A stretch of DNA of 64,000 bases from Stenopsyche tienmushanensis. Taxonomy: Eukaryota; Arthropoda; Insecta; Trichoptera; Stenopsychidae. How positions within the stretch are numbered: position 1 is the stretch's first letter; each line of letters opens with the position of its first letter. The position numbers were made by a program, and so were the translations under genes. The notes under the pieces were generated by a model that had not been told where the DNA came from, made no database searches, and saw nothing but the letters and a program-made list of their open reading frames with translations. This document shows, piece by piece, positions 12,966 to 24,746 of this stretch. The DNA lies in the NCBI GenBank assembly GCA_008973525.1, contig WACJ01000108.1, forward strand, positions 62,001-126,000. The letters run 5' to 3'.

Positions 12966-15900
12966 ATGGCGGCGCCTTCTAACGGCGCAACTAACTTGGT
13001 CGAAGAATTTGAAGAATCTTTTCAAGTAATCATCTTTTTTTGTTTTAATAAATTCCTCGTGGATTCGGTGATATATTTATTTTAAAAAAGTGAAACAATT
13101 CTTGAATATTTGATGTCAAGATTTTTGATTTGACGTTTACTTACAGTGACTTCAAACAACATTCTCACAATTTTCTTAACGAAGATCTTCCCGTGAGACC
13201 AACGATTTTTCTTCCTAATTTAGGATGTTTTACATTATTTAAAAGTAATCCACATCACTGATATTAAATTGTGACTTTTTTGTAATTAAATTTTGAAAAA
13301 GTCATATTTGATCATGGTGGTCATTTAAGTATCAGATCAAAAACTTTTAATCGCATTTAAAAAAAAATTGAAAAAAAACCAAAACTTTTAATTTTGTGAA
13401 AATTTGCCTAGAGTTGCAACAAAATGGGAAAATATTCCATACAGAGTATATCGAAATCTTTTAGATCATAGTACGCTCTTGTAAAGAAAGTTAGATATTG
13501 AATATGTGATATTTTCAGTCCTTGTTAATAAGATATATATATGAAAGAATTGTTTTTATGTTTCTGTACTACTATGCCATGAGATCACGTATTCTTGCAG
13601 TCAATGTTATCAATCAACTCCCTGCATGTTTTCATCTCGACTTTGCGCAAACACTGGCACAAATTGTCCCTGCGACAATTTTTAATCCCTTGCTACACAA
13701 TATTGAATTAAAATCATGTTTATAATTAATTGCTTTAATAAAAGTCGAATTTAGTTAAATCTTATTTTAACTTGGTGAGTGATAATTTTTTAAAACTTAA
13801 ATATGTTTTCATGTGTTTATTTTCAGTCATGTCTCAACGTCCTCACAAAACAAGAAGCCGGCCCATGTGTCGAAAAAGAAGAGGTCAAAGTAGAAGTAGA
13901 AAGGTTAGACTGTGAATAAATACATAGTTTTAATACAATTTTATAAAAGTAATTTCATTTTGGTAAAGGCTGAAATGCGGACATATATAAAAATATGAAA
14001 ACGAATGAAAAAATATAGGAAGCTTGAATGCAAATAAAACAAGTTATTAATTAGAAAGACTATTTTATGGCATTAAGTATGGAGTATAACGTTGTTTAAA
14101 TGTTCGCTGCGGATTTGCTGGATGCGTTTGTTGTGTTGACTTTGAGGGCATCAGTTGTTTGCTGTAAATACGCATAAATCTGTGATTTAAGATAGTGCCA
14201 AAGCAAGAAAAAGTTAAAAACGAATTTTTTACCTTATCCGATATTTCGAACCGCCTATCGGGGAGATGTTGGGCAGGCGTTTGTTTTGATAATTAACATA
14301 CTCTGGTCATTTTTATCGTTGACCAATTTTGTTATTCCTCCTTGACTGTTCTGGAGTGGCGTCATTAGTTGTGTATCACCACTTCTTAACAAAATCTACT
14401 CCTTCAGAAGTAAACTGGTAGGCTTGCATGGTAACCATGTCCTTTTATTTTCGTAACACAATAGGCAAAAATATCTGAACAATAGAAAGCAGATGCTGAG
14501 CAAGTTGAACATTAAGAAATATTCCGAAGAAATGAACGAATGTTATGTGTTATCAACAGTATTAAGGTTAATTTATTAAGCCTGGTTCATTATCAAACTT
14601 GTTACACGTTGTGGCGGAGCTGACACAAAAGTGGATTTACATTAGAGCGTAGCATGTATGTTCTCTGGTTTGAATGGGTTAAGCAGAATAAGTTGAAAAG
14701 TGAATGTTCACTATGCGTACTGATTTAACATACTGTAAACATATCAAATTGAGATAATGCATTAATCATTCTATGTAAATATCAGATTTATAGATTTGGC
14801 GAGACAGATGGAAGCTTTTTTCCTACAGAAAAGATTTTTACTCTCAGCACTTAAACCAGAGCTGCTCGTGAAAGAGGATAATAATGAATTGCGCCTTGAA
14901 TTAGCGCGTAAAGAGGAACTTTTAAAAAAGCATTATGAGAAAATATCGGTTTGGCAGAATCTTCTTGCTGATTTACAGGTATCAAAAATAGGTAGAAGAG
15001 ATTTATTCGTCTTTCGTCCAAATGAATTATTTTATTGATATACGATTGCGTTGATATTTTTTGTAGGGTTACGGAAAGGGTACAATATCAACGCAAGTCA
15101 CGCCCGTGGGTGCGAGTAGCGGACCTGGAGCGTCTCCAGTTCCGCAAGCCACGACACCACAACCACCTACGCAAGTAATGCAGCAACACCAGCATAATCC
15201 GATGCAGGTAAGACTGATCAATGTGTAATTAGTATAAATGTTTTCCTATTAACTCATTTTTGCATATAAATGTACTATGAGACAAAATAATATACATGTA
15301 AGTCCTCATAGCATCGTTGTGCGTCGATATCCGCGTGTGGGAACAAAATGTAATTTAACTATTTTTGAATGTGTTCATATGTAATTATATAAATACACAT
15401 TTAGATGTTATGGTATTTTACAAATTTTCAAATATTTAATGACCGATTTATCATTACTTTTAGTAGAATTTCTTATGCTTTAATCGTCTTCAAGATATCT
15501 GCATAAGCGTTCTGTTATTTTTAGAGTCAACAGCAAATGCAGCATGTGGCAGTCGCAGCAGCCCAAGCGCAACAGCAACTTCAACAGTTGCAGCAGCTGC
15601 ATCAACAGCAACAGCAGCAGCAGCAACATGCAGCAGCTGCCATGCAGCAACAGGTAGCTCCCTCTCTCCGACATCCTGCTCCTCCACCTATCCAGTTACC
15701 ACAGCGTCGATAGCTTAACCTTCTTGCTTTTGTTACAAGTCTCATTCATTAGTATTGCAATTATAACATTAATTTATTCGTTATTATGATAAGACATGGA
15801 TATAATATATCTTTTTTAAGTAGCGATATTAGGTAAACCCAATATTAATGTCGGATTTTATCAATGAAATTCAATCTCAAATTGTCAACTGTTTATTCGA

Positions 15901-18900
15901 ATGACATAATGCTGCACTCAAAAGATCGACGTGCTGGCGGACACGTCGGCATTATGCAATTTTTCATACCAAAAATGACGCATAATGCAGACGTGTCCGT
16001 CAACGCATTGTTAACGATACAACTGTGCCGTTACTGTTTCACCTTGTTTCAATTGTATTCAAAATAAATTATTCCCTTTGCATTTTCCACCACATACAAA
16101 ACATTTTTTTAATGTAGTCCGGTTCTTGGCGCTGTGTTTGTTTTTTTGTCCAAGGATTAATCACAGCTTTTTCTTTTTAATATCCCAATAGAGAACCCAT
16201 TTTCCATCTCCAGTTATTAAATGTCTGAAAAATGTCGGACAGCGCGTGCGTGACCCAAACATCTTATTTGTTGGACTTTGCCTATTTTTTCAGGCATTGA
16301 GTGCTTAATCAAGATACATCAGTATGGTTTGATAATCCACTTGACTATGCCGTTCTCTTCTAGATTCGTCTTCCATGTCGATGTTTCCAAATTTAATTTT
16401 TTTCACCAACGTCGACGTTTCTTAACATTTAATATCTCATCATAAATGGCAAAAATGTTTCATGCAGCTTTGCCAACGTTTTTTTTTCATATGGAATTGC
16501 ATCCATCTCCGGAATGTTGCACGCATGATGGACACACATCTCCCATTATTGTTAAACTGACTATAAAAAATATCAACATATGTTTTGCCTGAACGACAGA
16601 TTGAAGATGACTGTTTATAAATTGCATTTGTGAAAATGCGACATTAATACTGAGTTTACCTAATATTTCATAAATATTTTACGCATACATAATTACACAA
16701 TGAATGCAAATTGAGAACATTTATCACCATCGTAAAAATATCTGTTATACAGTTGTCGTTTTTTAGAACTTGTTAAATATCCTATGATATCATTTTCAAA
16801 ATATTCTATTTAGAATTAAAATTAATTATACGTGAATATTACGTGCATTTTAGAAATGGAAAATCAATATTTTTGTAGTGAAAAACACTTTTTTAAAGGG
16901 GTATTTTCTCAAATTTATGGTGATATTATAAACAATTGATATTTGAATTGTAATATTAAAAAATATATAATTAACCATTTGTTTACTATTAGATTCTTCA
17001 CGAAGTATACGTATTAAATAATTAATTAGGTTTCTCTTTTTTGATGGAAATTAACTTATTTGTAAGAGTTATGATAACGGTAAATAAAGACGAAATTTGT
17101 ATAGCATTAATCCTGTGTTTAGACAATTAAATCAGGAAATTTTGTGAAAGAAATTATGCTTTTTTGGTGAAAAAAGTATAGAAAAAAAAATCTGCAGTTT
17201 CAAAAGCACAAAAGTATAACTACATAACGAGGGAAAGGTTGATTTCAGAGTAATTGGATGACTGGGAAAATAACTTAACACAATTGTATGTACTAATGCT
17301 TTATTTTTAATTATCACAAAAATTCATTTCCTTTTATCATTTATATCAGGGGCACTTTTACAAAATTAAATGTTAACCTTTATTTAAATTTCTATCGGAT
17401 GTGTGAATAAGTTCTTGCTGTTTTTCATGAAAATGATTAAGTGCTGCTCAACCAAATCATGAGGCGTCCATCGGAAAAGCAAATGTCGGGAAATACGGCA
17501 GATGAGATAAAACTTCTTTGACCTCTGATGTGGCATAGAATTGTCATGCTACAAAATCACCTTGTGGTGTCTTTGGGTTCAAACGCATTGATTGCTTTTG
17601 GTAGAGATCTCCTGTTATGGTTTGGTTGGGTTGGTATTATCATCAGCATATTGTCGTTAACATCTTTTGGCTTTGTAAGCCACCCAAAATCGACGTTTTC
17701 ATAACTATTGTTCAATCAACATGATTGTAATACTGCCATCTGAGGGGAGGAACTGGCGGGAACTTATTCATATGCTCAATATTTAATTAACATTTTATTT
17801 TTGTGGTTGCATTTTATTTTGTGAAGAAGTATATATACATTTTTTTGCTATTATGAATTAAAAATCTGTCGCATTTAACTTTTACACTTGATTTCATTTT
17901 GTATTGTTTTGAATAAGGTTTATCGAAATTTTCTAATAATCATATTATTGTATGTGAATACACACTAATCTCTAATATTATTAAATTACCAATATCTGCA
18001 GATTATTCTTGCAAATAGCAGCATCCAACATTTCTACGCTATTTGTTTAGATTGCTGAATTTTTATTTGGTTGATTTGGTTGTATTTCATTTTTCAATTG
18101 AGCGATTGAATTAGATACATTTGATTTTGTGTACTGAACGCCGAATAAATTCAAACGAGATACATTTCAATAATATGAATACATTTTGGAATTTGTACGC
18201 AAAATAAAGTGTATTTAATTCAATCAAAATATTTTATGGATAAGCTTACATTTGTGCAAATCATATTTAGATAAAACTAATGCCAATCTAACATAAAACA
18301 AATGTGATAACTGAAGAGATAACTCAAGCCAAACTGTAGTACAAAAATACATATATTTTATTTGATATTAATTTTTAAGAATTTTAATAATTATCCTTAA
18401 AGACTGATATTTTTTGAATTTTTAAACGAAGGGCTTATAAATATTTTTATATATTTATAAATAAACAATGATAATGCATTGCTTGTAAGACATTCAATCA
18501 TTGAAAATTCATATTTTTATGTAGCATTTCCATGTGCGATAAGGTTTACTAACTAATATGCTTACATGGATCGATTCAGTAAAGTCGTGTAACTCCTCTA
18601 AGATCAATGGATACTCAGTTTCAATATATTATTTTTACAGTAACAAATTTGAAACTACTTCAATGATACATTTTACTATACATTATTTACAAACTTGTGG
18701 CCAAAACTGTGTCAAAATCTGACGATAGCCACTTTATATACATTTTTATGCCTCGAATGATTTTCATCCGATGAGAAATAGAATATAAAATTACGCACCA
18801 TACCAAAGTTATTTGTAAATAAAGTTAGATTTTCTATTGCTAAGGTAGATTTTGGTCTTCACGATTTATTTTGTCATTGTCATTTATATTCAGAATAAAT

Positions 18901-20018
18901 AATTATTGTACGTGAATAATATGACGCGCCGAGAGAAAATTTATGCGTTTGAATGAGTTTATAAATTTCGTTATTTTAACGGTGCTTTTTAAAACCTTTG
19001 TTGTTTAGTTTTGCTTTATTTATGTAAGTGAATTGTTTTGCTAAATCACATTGGGCTCTTGTACCCGGGGATAACCTGATGCTATCTAAGATATATTGCT
19101 AGATTACTGATGATCCCTATATTTGTGCTTCTATTAACTTTTTAAAAAATTTTGTAAATATTTTTTGTTATAATATATTTTATTTTTTATCCCTATTTTT
19201 GTTTTATTTATACTTGTTGTTTTTATTTAGCATAGTCTAAAAATGAATTACAACCTATTTCAAATACAGGTGTACATTTATCAGCTTGAATTAAAAGTTG
19301 ATGGATAATTTTTGAATTTACAAGAAATCAAAATCATTTACTTACACCGTTTCGAATTAGAAACGCTCGTCAGCGTGTATGTTATAGATTTTTATTGTAT
19401 TTACGATTACCAGCTATTTCGTCTTGTGAGGACTTCATTGGACTGTTGTTTATATAAATTTAATATAATCATTTGACAAGAAAGTTTGGCAGTATTTAAA
19501 AAATATCAGTAATGGTTTGTATGTATTTTTTCAAGTGTCATATAATTGTATTTTTGAGTTTTTGTCCTTAATCATTGATCCCTTGAAGAGTAATGCTGCC
19601 CGTGTGTGAAAATCCAGCCATTCAATACTGGATGCTGTTAGTAAACTGACAATATGAACGTTCGGACATCAAATATTATTTTCTATATTACATTTATATG
19701 CATCATTTGATATACGGCTTGTAGATTGATTCATAAATAATATAATATGCTTTTTGTGCATTTTATTTTTGAGCAATTTTCTCATGAAGTATACATTTAT
19801 AGATGACAGGAGCAGTTCCTCCGGCCTTATATATGCAGCAAGGGCCACGCGGTGCTTTTCCGCAACCTGGATCACTTCAGGGACCGTTAGCATACCTCGA
19901 AAAAACCACCACCAATATAGGTAATACCATTTTTGTTACATCTAGGGTTTGCCTGATTAATGTCCTAATATATATGTATGTTTCAGATTTGGTGGGAATG
20001 GGCGATGGAAGAAGGTGA
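12966..20018 (+). CDS. MED28: Mediator complex subunit 28
   Basis: Seven exons: 12966-13025, 13827-13903, 14786-14978, 15067-15207, 15525-15653, 19803-19920, 19987-20018; 249 residues. The core matches MED28: LVEEFEESFQSCLNVLTKQE, then RFIDLARQMEAFFLQKRF and a coiled coil ending VWQNLLADLQ. A proline/threonine-rich part, a glutamine-rich tract (15525-15653) and LQGPLAYLEKTTTNI near the C-terminus follow. MED28 is a head-module-associated subunit of Mediator, bridging activators and RNA polymerase II. If the donor at 15654 is not used, translation would run into the intron and stop at 15711-15713, losing the conserved C-terminus. Intron 5 (4.1 kb) is packed with transposon remnants. An RG-rich frame follows the TGA at 20016-20018 and is listed separately. 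Confidence 0.9.
14270..14535. repeat. Dispersed repeat shared with 51937-52180
   Basis: This intronic stretch (MED28 intron 2) matches 51937-52180 over more than 200 bases with scattered substitutions. Shared blocks include ATCGTTGACCAATTTTGTTA, GTTCTGGAGTGGCGTCA and AAATCTACTCCTTCAGAAGT. The second copy is the interior of an element with mariner-type ends, so this copy is probably a truncated relative that has lost its termini. Confidence 0.65.
15930..16008. repeat. Short palindromic MITE-like element, copy 1
   Basis: Two arms of about 25 bases (GCGGACACGTCGGCATTATG and its near complement, GCATAATGCAGACGTGTCCG) flank a spacer of about 20 bases. A second, better-preserved copy lies at 49628-49705. 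It sits in MED28 intron 5. The arms would fold into a long hairpin. Confidence 0.75.
16090..16570 (-). mobile_element. Decayed mariner transposase fragment
   Basis: On the minus strand a broken reading frame matches the middle of a mariner transposase: TGDGKWVLYWDIKKK, then a block corresponding to the usual PKPDLHPKKVMLCIWWD region, here degraded (PDYIKKMFCMWWK). The catalytic aspartate of TGD is still present, but the residue after it is G instead of E. Upstream frames (higher coordinates) are scrambled. Intronic, in MED28 intron 5. Confidence 0.6.
17398..17776 (-). mobile_element. Deletion derivative of a mariner transposon (TGTGTGAATAAGTTC family)
   Basis: Inverted ends are visible: ATGTGTGAATAAGTTCTTGC at the left and GGCGGGAACTTATTCATATG at the right. 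Between them the minus strand keeps pieces of the transposase C-terminus, including a degraded match to the catalytic SPDLAPSDYHLF region (near 17465-17515). At 379 bp it is far shorter than a full mariner of about 1.3 kb. Same family as 8740-8962 and 51568-52237. Confidence 0.65.
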
Positions 20019-20199
20019 CGGGGGAGGGGGAGGGGCAGGGGGCGAGGCCGTGGCAGAGGTAGAGGCCGCGGTATGTATTATAAAATATACTCATAAGTGT
20101 AAATAATAATAAACATTGAACATAAAGATTTTTCATATAATTTTATGCCTGTAGAAGGGTTTGCAAATAATTCCACATCACACATCAATCAATAAGTTT

Positions 20200-21500
20200 G
20201 TAGGGTGACATATAGTTTAGTGACGGGGCGAGACAAATGGTAGGTTAGTGGTTTGCTGATTTTAAATGCGGTCGAACAAGGCCACAAAATAGTTTTGGGC
20301 GATCGTAAAATGAAGATTAATGTGATAGCTGATATCTTAAAGATGTCAGAAGGCAGTGTGCGAGATCTGATCAAAAATTACGGTGAATACGGTAATAAGT
20401 TTACATGGAAATGGAATTGATCTCCTTCAAAGTACTATCCTTGGCTAGAGATGCACTTATTCCTATGTCGAATCCATGACTGGAAACATTTTATGGCCAT
20501 CTCAATGTCAGTAATGGTGTCAAAACATTTTCCTCCTCCGACGTGCCTTTTTAGAGCGAGGGGAGTTAGGGGTTTTCCATTGGGAAGTCTGCATTTTCGC
20601 CTCAGGGTCATAACCATAGACCCAACTTTCAACTCCAGTTACAATTTTGGCCATGAATCTGCTTGAAGACGATCCTTTAATTCCGTGCAAACTGAAATAT
20701 GATTTTCCTTGCGTAGTCAAAAATCTGGGAATAAATGTTCACTCGTCTTATTTGCAAATTATTGGATAAAATTCTTTGCGCAGATCCGTAAGAGATCCTT
20801 CAGCAAGCTCTCAACAAGTTATTTGTCTTTTTGCACAAATAATTTTTGTCGCTTTTTGCACACTTTCGTTTGTTTTTGAGATCGATCGTCCACATTATCG
20901 CCATACAACGATTTTAACATTTCATGAGCTTCTTTGGCATTTTTTTGCAACTTAATGCTAATGCGTTGGTCAAAATACATGATGCGCGACAGACGCGATA
21001 AACATAACCTCACTCTAGCGGCTATGGAGACTGACCAACCAGTCATAACGTGTATAAACTTGACACAGTTTGTCTCAGCGGATCAAGCTATTGGACATAT
21101 GACATGAAATGGATGTAGCATCTTCAGTTGCGGCTCTAAAAAATGTTTTACCGTATTTTTTATCAGACTTTGTATTCACCATTTTGCATTAACGCATTGG
21201 AAGCGGATATTACATTTGCTAGCAGTCGATCAAAAATAATAACGCGTCAACAATCCAGGCATTGTTAGGAGCTGTTTCAGCGCAATAAAAAAATTAAAGA
21301 ATCAAATCGGCAATCAGCAATCGATAAAAGCTGCGCAAAGCAAACTAAAACGCAAATATCAACTGGTAAGCAATCAACCAAAGTTGATTGCAACAATGGC
21401 AAAATTGAATGAATTGCATTTTAAATTGCTACATCATTGCGGCATCGATGTTGGAATGAATGTATCACTCTCGAAGGAGACTATGCTGATTCTTTTATTA
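20200..21500 (+). mobile_element. Old mariner remnant interrupted by a second mariner
   Basis: Before 20359 the plus strand encodes part of a mariner DNA-binding domain (GDRKMKINVIADILKMSEGSV). The reading resumes at 21173 with VFTILH, completing the usual GSV-TILHE motif, and further on shows MAKLNELHFKLL (near 21400) and WNECITLEGDY (near 21455-21490), the usual C-terminal motifs. Stops and frameshifts are present. The 812 bp between the two halves are a separate element. Outer ends are not resolved. Confidence 0.7.
20361..21172 (-). mobile_element. Mariner transposon inserted within an older mariner
   Basis: The inner element has ends CGAGATCTGATCAAAAATTA (left) and, read inward from the right, CAAAGTCTGATAAAAAATAC. 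TA follows on the right (21173-21174); the left flank is TG, probably a mutated TA. On the minus strand it keeps transposase pieces: ISIKLQKNAKEAHEMLKSLY (about 20930) and SWVYGYDPEAKMQTSQWK (about 20610). The catalytic TGD motif reads TGV, so a key aspartate is lost. At 812 bp it is internally deleted. It belongs to the same end family as 3124-3423. Confidence 0.8.
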
Positions 21501-21642
21501 GTCGTCACCCAACGAACTCATTAAAGGATGTATTATGTATTGAATTCGAAGCATTTTAATTGCCGTATATGTATTTTAATTTGACATTTTAGGTCGTGGT
21601 ACATCCCCCGAGTACGGTGGTGGCAATATGACGCCTCCATGA

Positions 21643-24600
21643 TAGATACCCCTCCCTTGACCGCAGACAATGTTGCCTGGTGTCAACGTCTGCGCTCCAC
21701 ACATCTCCCTCCAGCACCAAACATTTGCACATCCTGATTTCTTCATTGACAATTTCACATCATCGACCATACGAGGAACCTTAAACTTTGATACGCAACC
21801 ATAGATATATATATAACGATGACGGAATAATTTATATCGATTTTCATATCTTTTTAATTGTTTTTTCAATCACTTTTGCACGTGTTTTGCAATTATTTTT
21901 ATACTACTCTTAGATATTTATATATTATTGGTTTGTGTTTGTGTATATATATTATTAGTTATCCTTATTGAGTGAAAAATAAAATGATGGAAATCAAGCA
22001 ATGCAATTCTCAATAGTTAATTTATATTTAAAGAATTTTAATATTATAGTGTATATAGTATGTGTTTATTTTATGTAATTAATCATAAAGATAATAGAAA
22101 AAATCATGATGCGACTGGATTTATTGTAGATATTTTTTTACAAATTTCAAAACCTTGGAAATATATTATCATTTGGGATCCATTGTCTAAATTGTGCTAT
22201 TTGATAATATTTTTATTAACTTCCAACAACTGACAATGTCATCAGATAGCAATAACATCGAAATTAGCCAAGATGTACCAAGTCTTAGAAATTATGATAC
22301 GTTTATGACTTATTTTTTATAAGTTGTTTGCTTATACAGCTGCAGGTTATAAAGTATACTTAATTTAATATATAATTGTATATTATTTTTAATTTTATAT
22401 TTATATTTTATACCATACATATGTCGACTAATAAGCTAGAAATAATCATCGTATGTATATAATTTATCTTTTTTATTATTTTAATTCCATAATTATACCA
22501 TCACTATTTTAATCCCGTTTTACAGTGCTGTAAACAATTGTACAGTGCATGGACTATTCACGTGCGTGTGATCATACATACAATAATATGCATAGATTAT
22601 TTTTACTAAACCTGTTATATAAATATATATAAAATATTTATTTTATTTTACTACATGAAAATGTAAAAAATAAAATGACAAATCACATCAAATGTTAAAT
22701 TTTGATTATTTAAGTTTTCTGAAGATTCAAATGAACAATACAAAATACATGCCATATGTAGCCGAGAGAATTATAGAGACTGTGAACCGGGCATATTCAC
22801 TAATGAGCCGTGCGTCAACAGGCCGTGTCTTATATATTGTGAACTCCTCGATATTGGAGAATTATTTGGAAACTCCTACAGATACTTAATTAAAGATTAA
22901 TATTAAAATATTGAATAAAACATGACAAAATGATCTAGAAAATTACACTTTTTCTATTGCTTAATTAAGACACAATTTTTACATATTACAATTTATCACA
23001 TAATGTAAATAATTAACATTTAATATGCGCTATTAATTTATATTTTGTTATATATGTACTTACAACTTACTTAATTGTATCAGATCTTAAGAAAGTAATT
23101 AACAATCTACTTTGATTTTATTTTATGTTTTATTATAAACCGAACTTTTCTTATGATGTTTTAGATTTTAATTTGATAATTTTGTTCTATAAATATACGT
23201 TGCTGAATGTTTTGGTTAACCAGATTGTACATTTAAGTATTTTTATACATTTTGTATATATTTCTTGCTTGTTTTTGTTTTTTATTGAATTTTTTCTATT
23301 TTTAATGGAAAGTTAAAATTTTAATCAATTTGGCTAGAGAAATTATGTAAAATATTTTGGAACTGCAGCTGTAAAAGAGTTAATCTCTGCCAGATTTATC
23401 ACCATTATTGTTTTTTAATTTCCATTTTAACTCTTTCGCAATGACTTCCGTCATCAATCGTTGAAAATTAAAAAACTCGCATATGAGTCGTCTGCCGCAA
23501 AAGAGTTAATATTTGCTTACGTTTCTACTATTAACGTTACAAAGGCACATGTTCTATTGGACATACTTTAACTCGTCGCACTTAATATCATTAACAAATA
23601 TTGAAACATACATATTATGTAATATAAGAAATTAAACATTATATTAACCCTTTGGGTGGTGAGATTTTTTAAGATTTCATTTAACTTTTTTTTACATATT
23701 GTAAAAATTAATAATATTAATTCAGCATGTGAAAAATTAAATATATATATTTAGTGACTATATTTAGAGAGATAATGAAATAAAAATTAAATGTATGACA
23801 ACTCTTATCCTGCTTTACTGCTCAAAGGGTTAAAAATGCTATGGTTCGTTTGATCAAGCATTTAAATTATGATAATGAGGATTTTCAAGCAACATAAAAA
23901 TGTTTTCTTAAAAATCAAGATACTTTTGTATAAAAAAAAGAATTGTATTGCACACAGTTTGTGAATGGTGAAAGTCAGTGAATTTTTAATTTTTCCAATT
24001 TTCATTATTTTTTAGGATATCTATGAATGACTTTTGTATTGGAAATCATTAATACGAATGTAATTTTGTACATCAATCTATAATTTGTAAAATAAATCTT
24101 GTGTGATTATAATAAAGAGATGTTTAAAATATTTGTGGTTTTCTTTTTACTTTTGTTGTATTTTATCAACAACAAAAAAATACGGTTGATCTCCACTAAT
24201 ATGAATTTCATAGAACCAAAGACTGTTTTACAAAAATATCTTAAATAAGACTTATTGTCTGCATGCTTATAAAACGTTATATTTAATTAAATATCCAAAA
24301 AATGAATATGAACTCCAACGTCTTCTTTAGGAGTGTTCGTGTAGAGATCCGTTCATGGACACGGAACACATTCTGTGGACACATTCGGGCATGGTGTCCG
24401 ATCATGAGGCACTCATTCATAGCGTCATCGATCTGAAAAGTGGACCGGTTGGACACAAACATTGCGGCCACTCCCTCCTCTTTTAGAGCATTTAGGGTTT
24501 TTTGCATAAGTTATGAGGAGAAGTGTATTACTGGAGCTTTCTATGATCACAGATTCCCAGAGTAGAACCCAGCTCAGTTTTGATATTACTTGGACTAAGA

Positions 24601-24746
24601 TCTTTTAAATAAAAATATTATATCACACAACGATGACCAATTTTGTTCATATTTGTAAATTCTCTGAGAACGTTAATTATAGAAATAAATAATACAAAAA
24701 TAGGTGTTACATTTGGAAAGAGGTAAAAAATACAACAAACATTTGA
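21643..24746. other. MED28 3' flank and intergenic region
   Basis: Very AT-rich DNA between two convergently transcribed genes. AATAAA at about 21979 could end MED28 transcripts. Two palindromic repeats lie inside: 23427-23512 (TAACTCTTTCGC ... GCAAAAGAGTTA) and 23644-23834 (TTAACCCTTTGGG ... CAAAGGGTTAA). A minus-strand frame at 24283-24507 contains CLMIGHHARMCPQN, reminiscent of a retroelement CCHC knuckle but too short to call. A 65-residue plus-strand frame at 22692-22889 is slightly GC-richer than its surroundings and unrecognised. Confidence 0.45.

Larger units (their letters stand above)
20019..21642 (+). other. RG-repeat frame continuing past the MED28 stop, across an intron
   Basis: Directly after the TGA at 20016-20018 the same frame reads a run of alternating Arg-Gly codons to 20070. 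A GT donor then splits a glycine codon (phase 1). The exon at 21593-21642 resumes in phase with GRGTSPEYGGGNMTPP and a stop. The frame therefore stays open across a canonical intron for 33 codons after the stop. It may be a 3' UTR exon pair, a readthrough extension (TGA followed by C is a leaky context) or part of an alternative isoform. The sequence does not decide between these. Confidence 0.4.

Noticed and set aside
15480..15687. Two minus-strand frames rich in leucine or alanine
   Set aside because: They are the antisense of the MED28 glutamine-rich exon; CAG repeats give open frames on the other strand.
15654..15713. Alternative MED28 end by intron readthrough (stop at 15711)
   Set aside because: Exon 6 restores the conserved LAYLEKTT C-terminus, so the spliced form is preferred; the short form is only possible.
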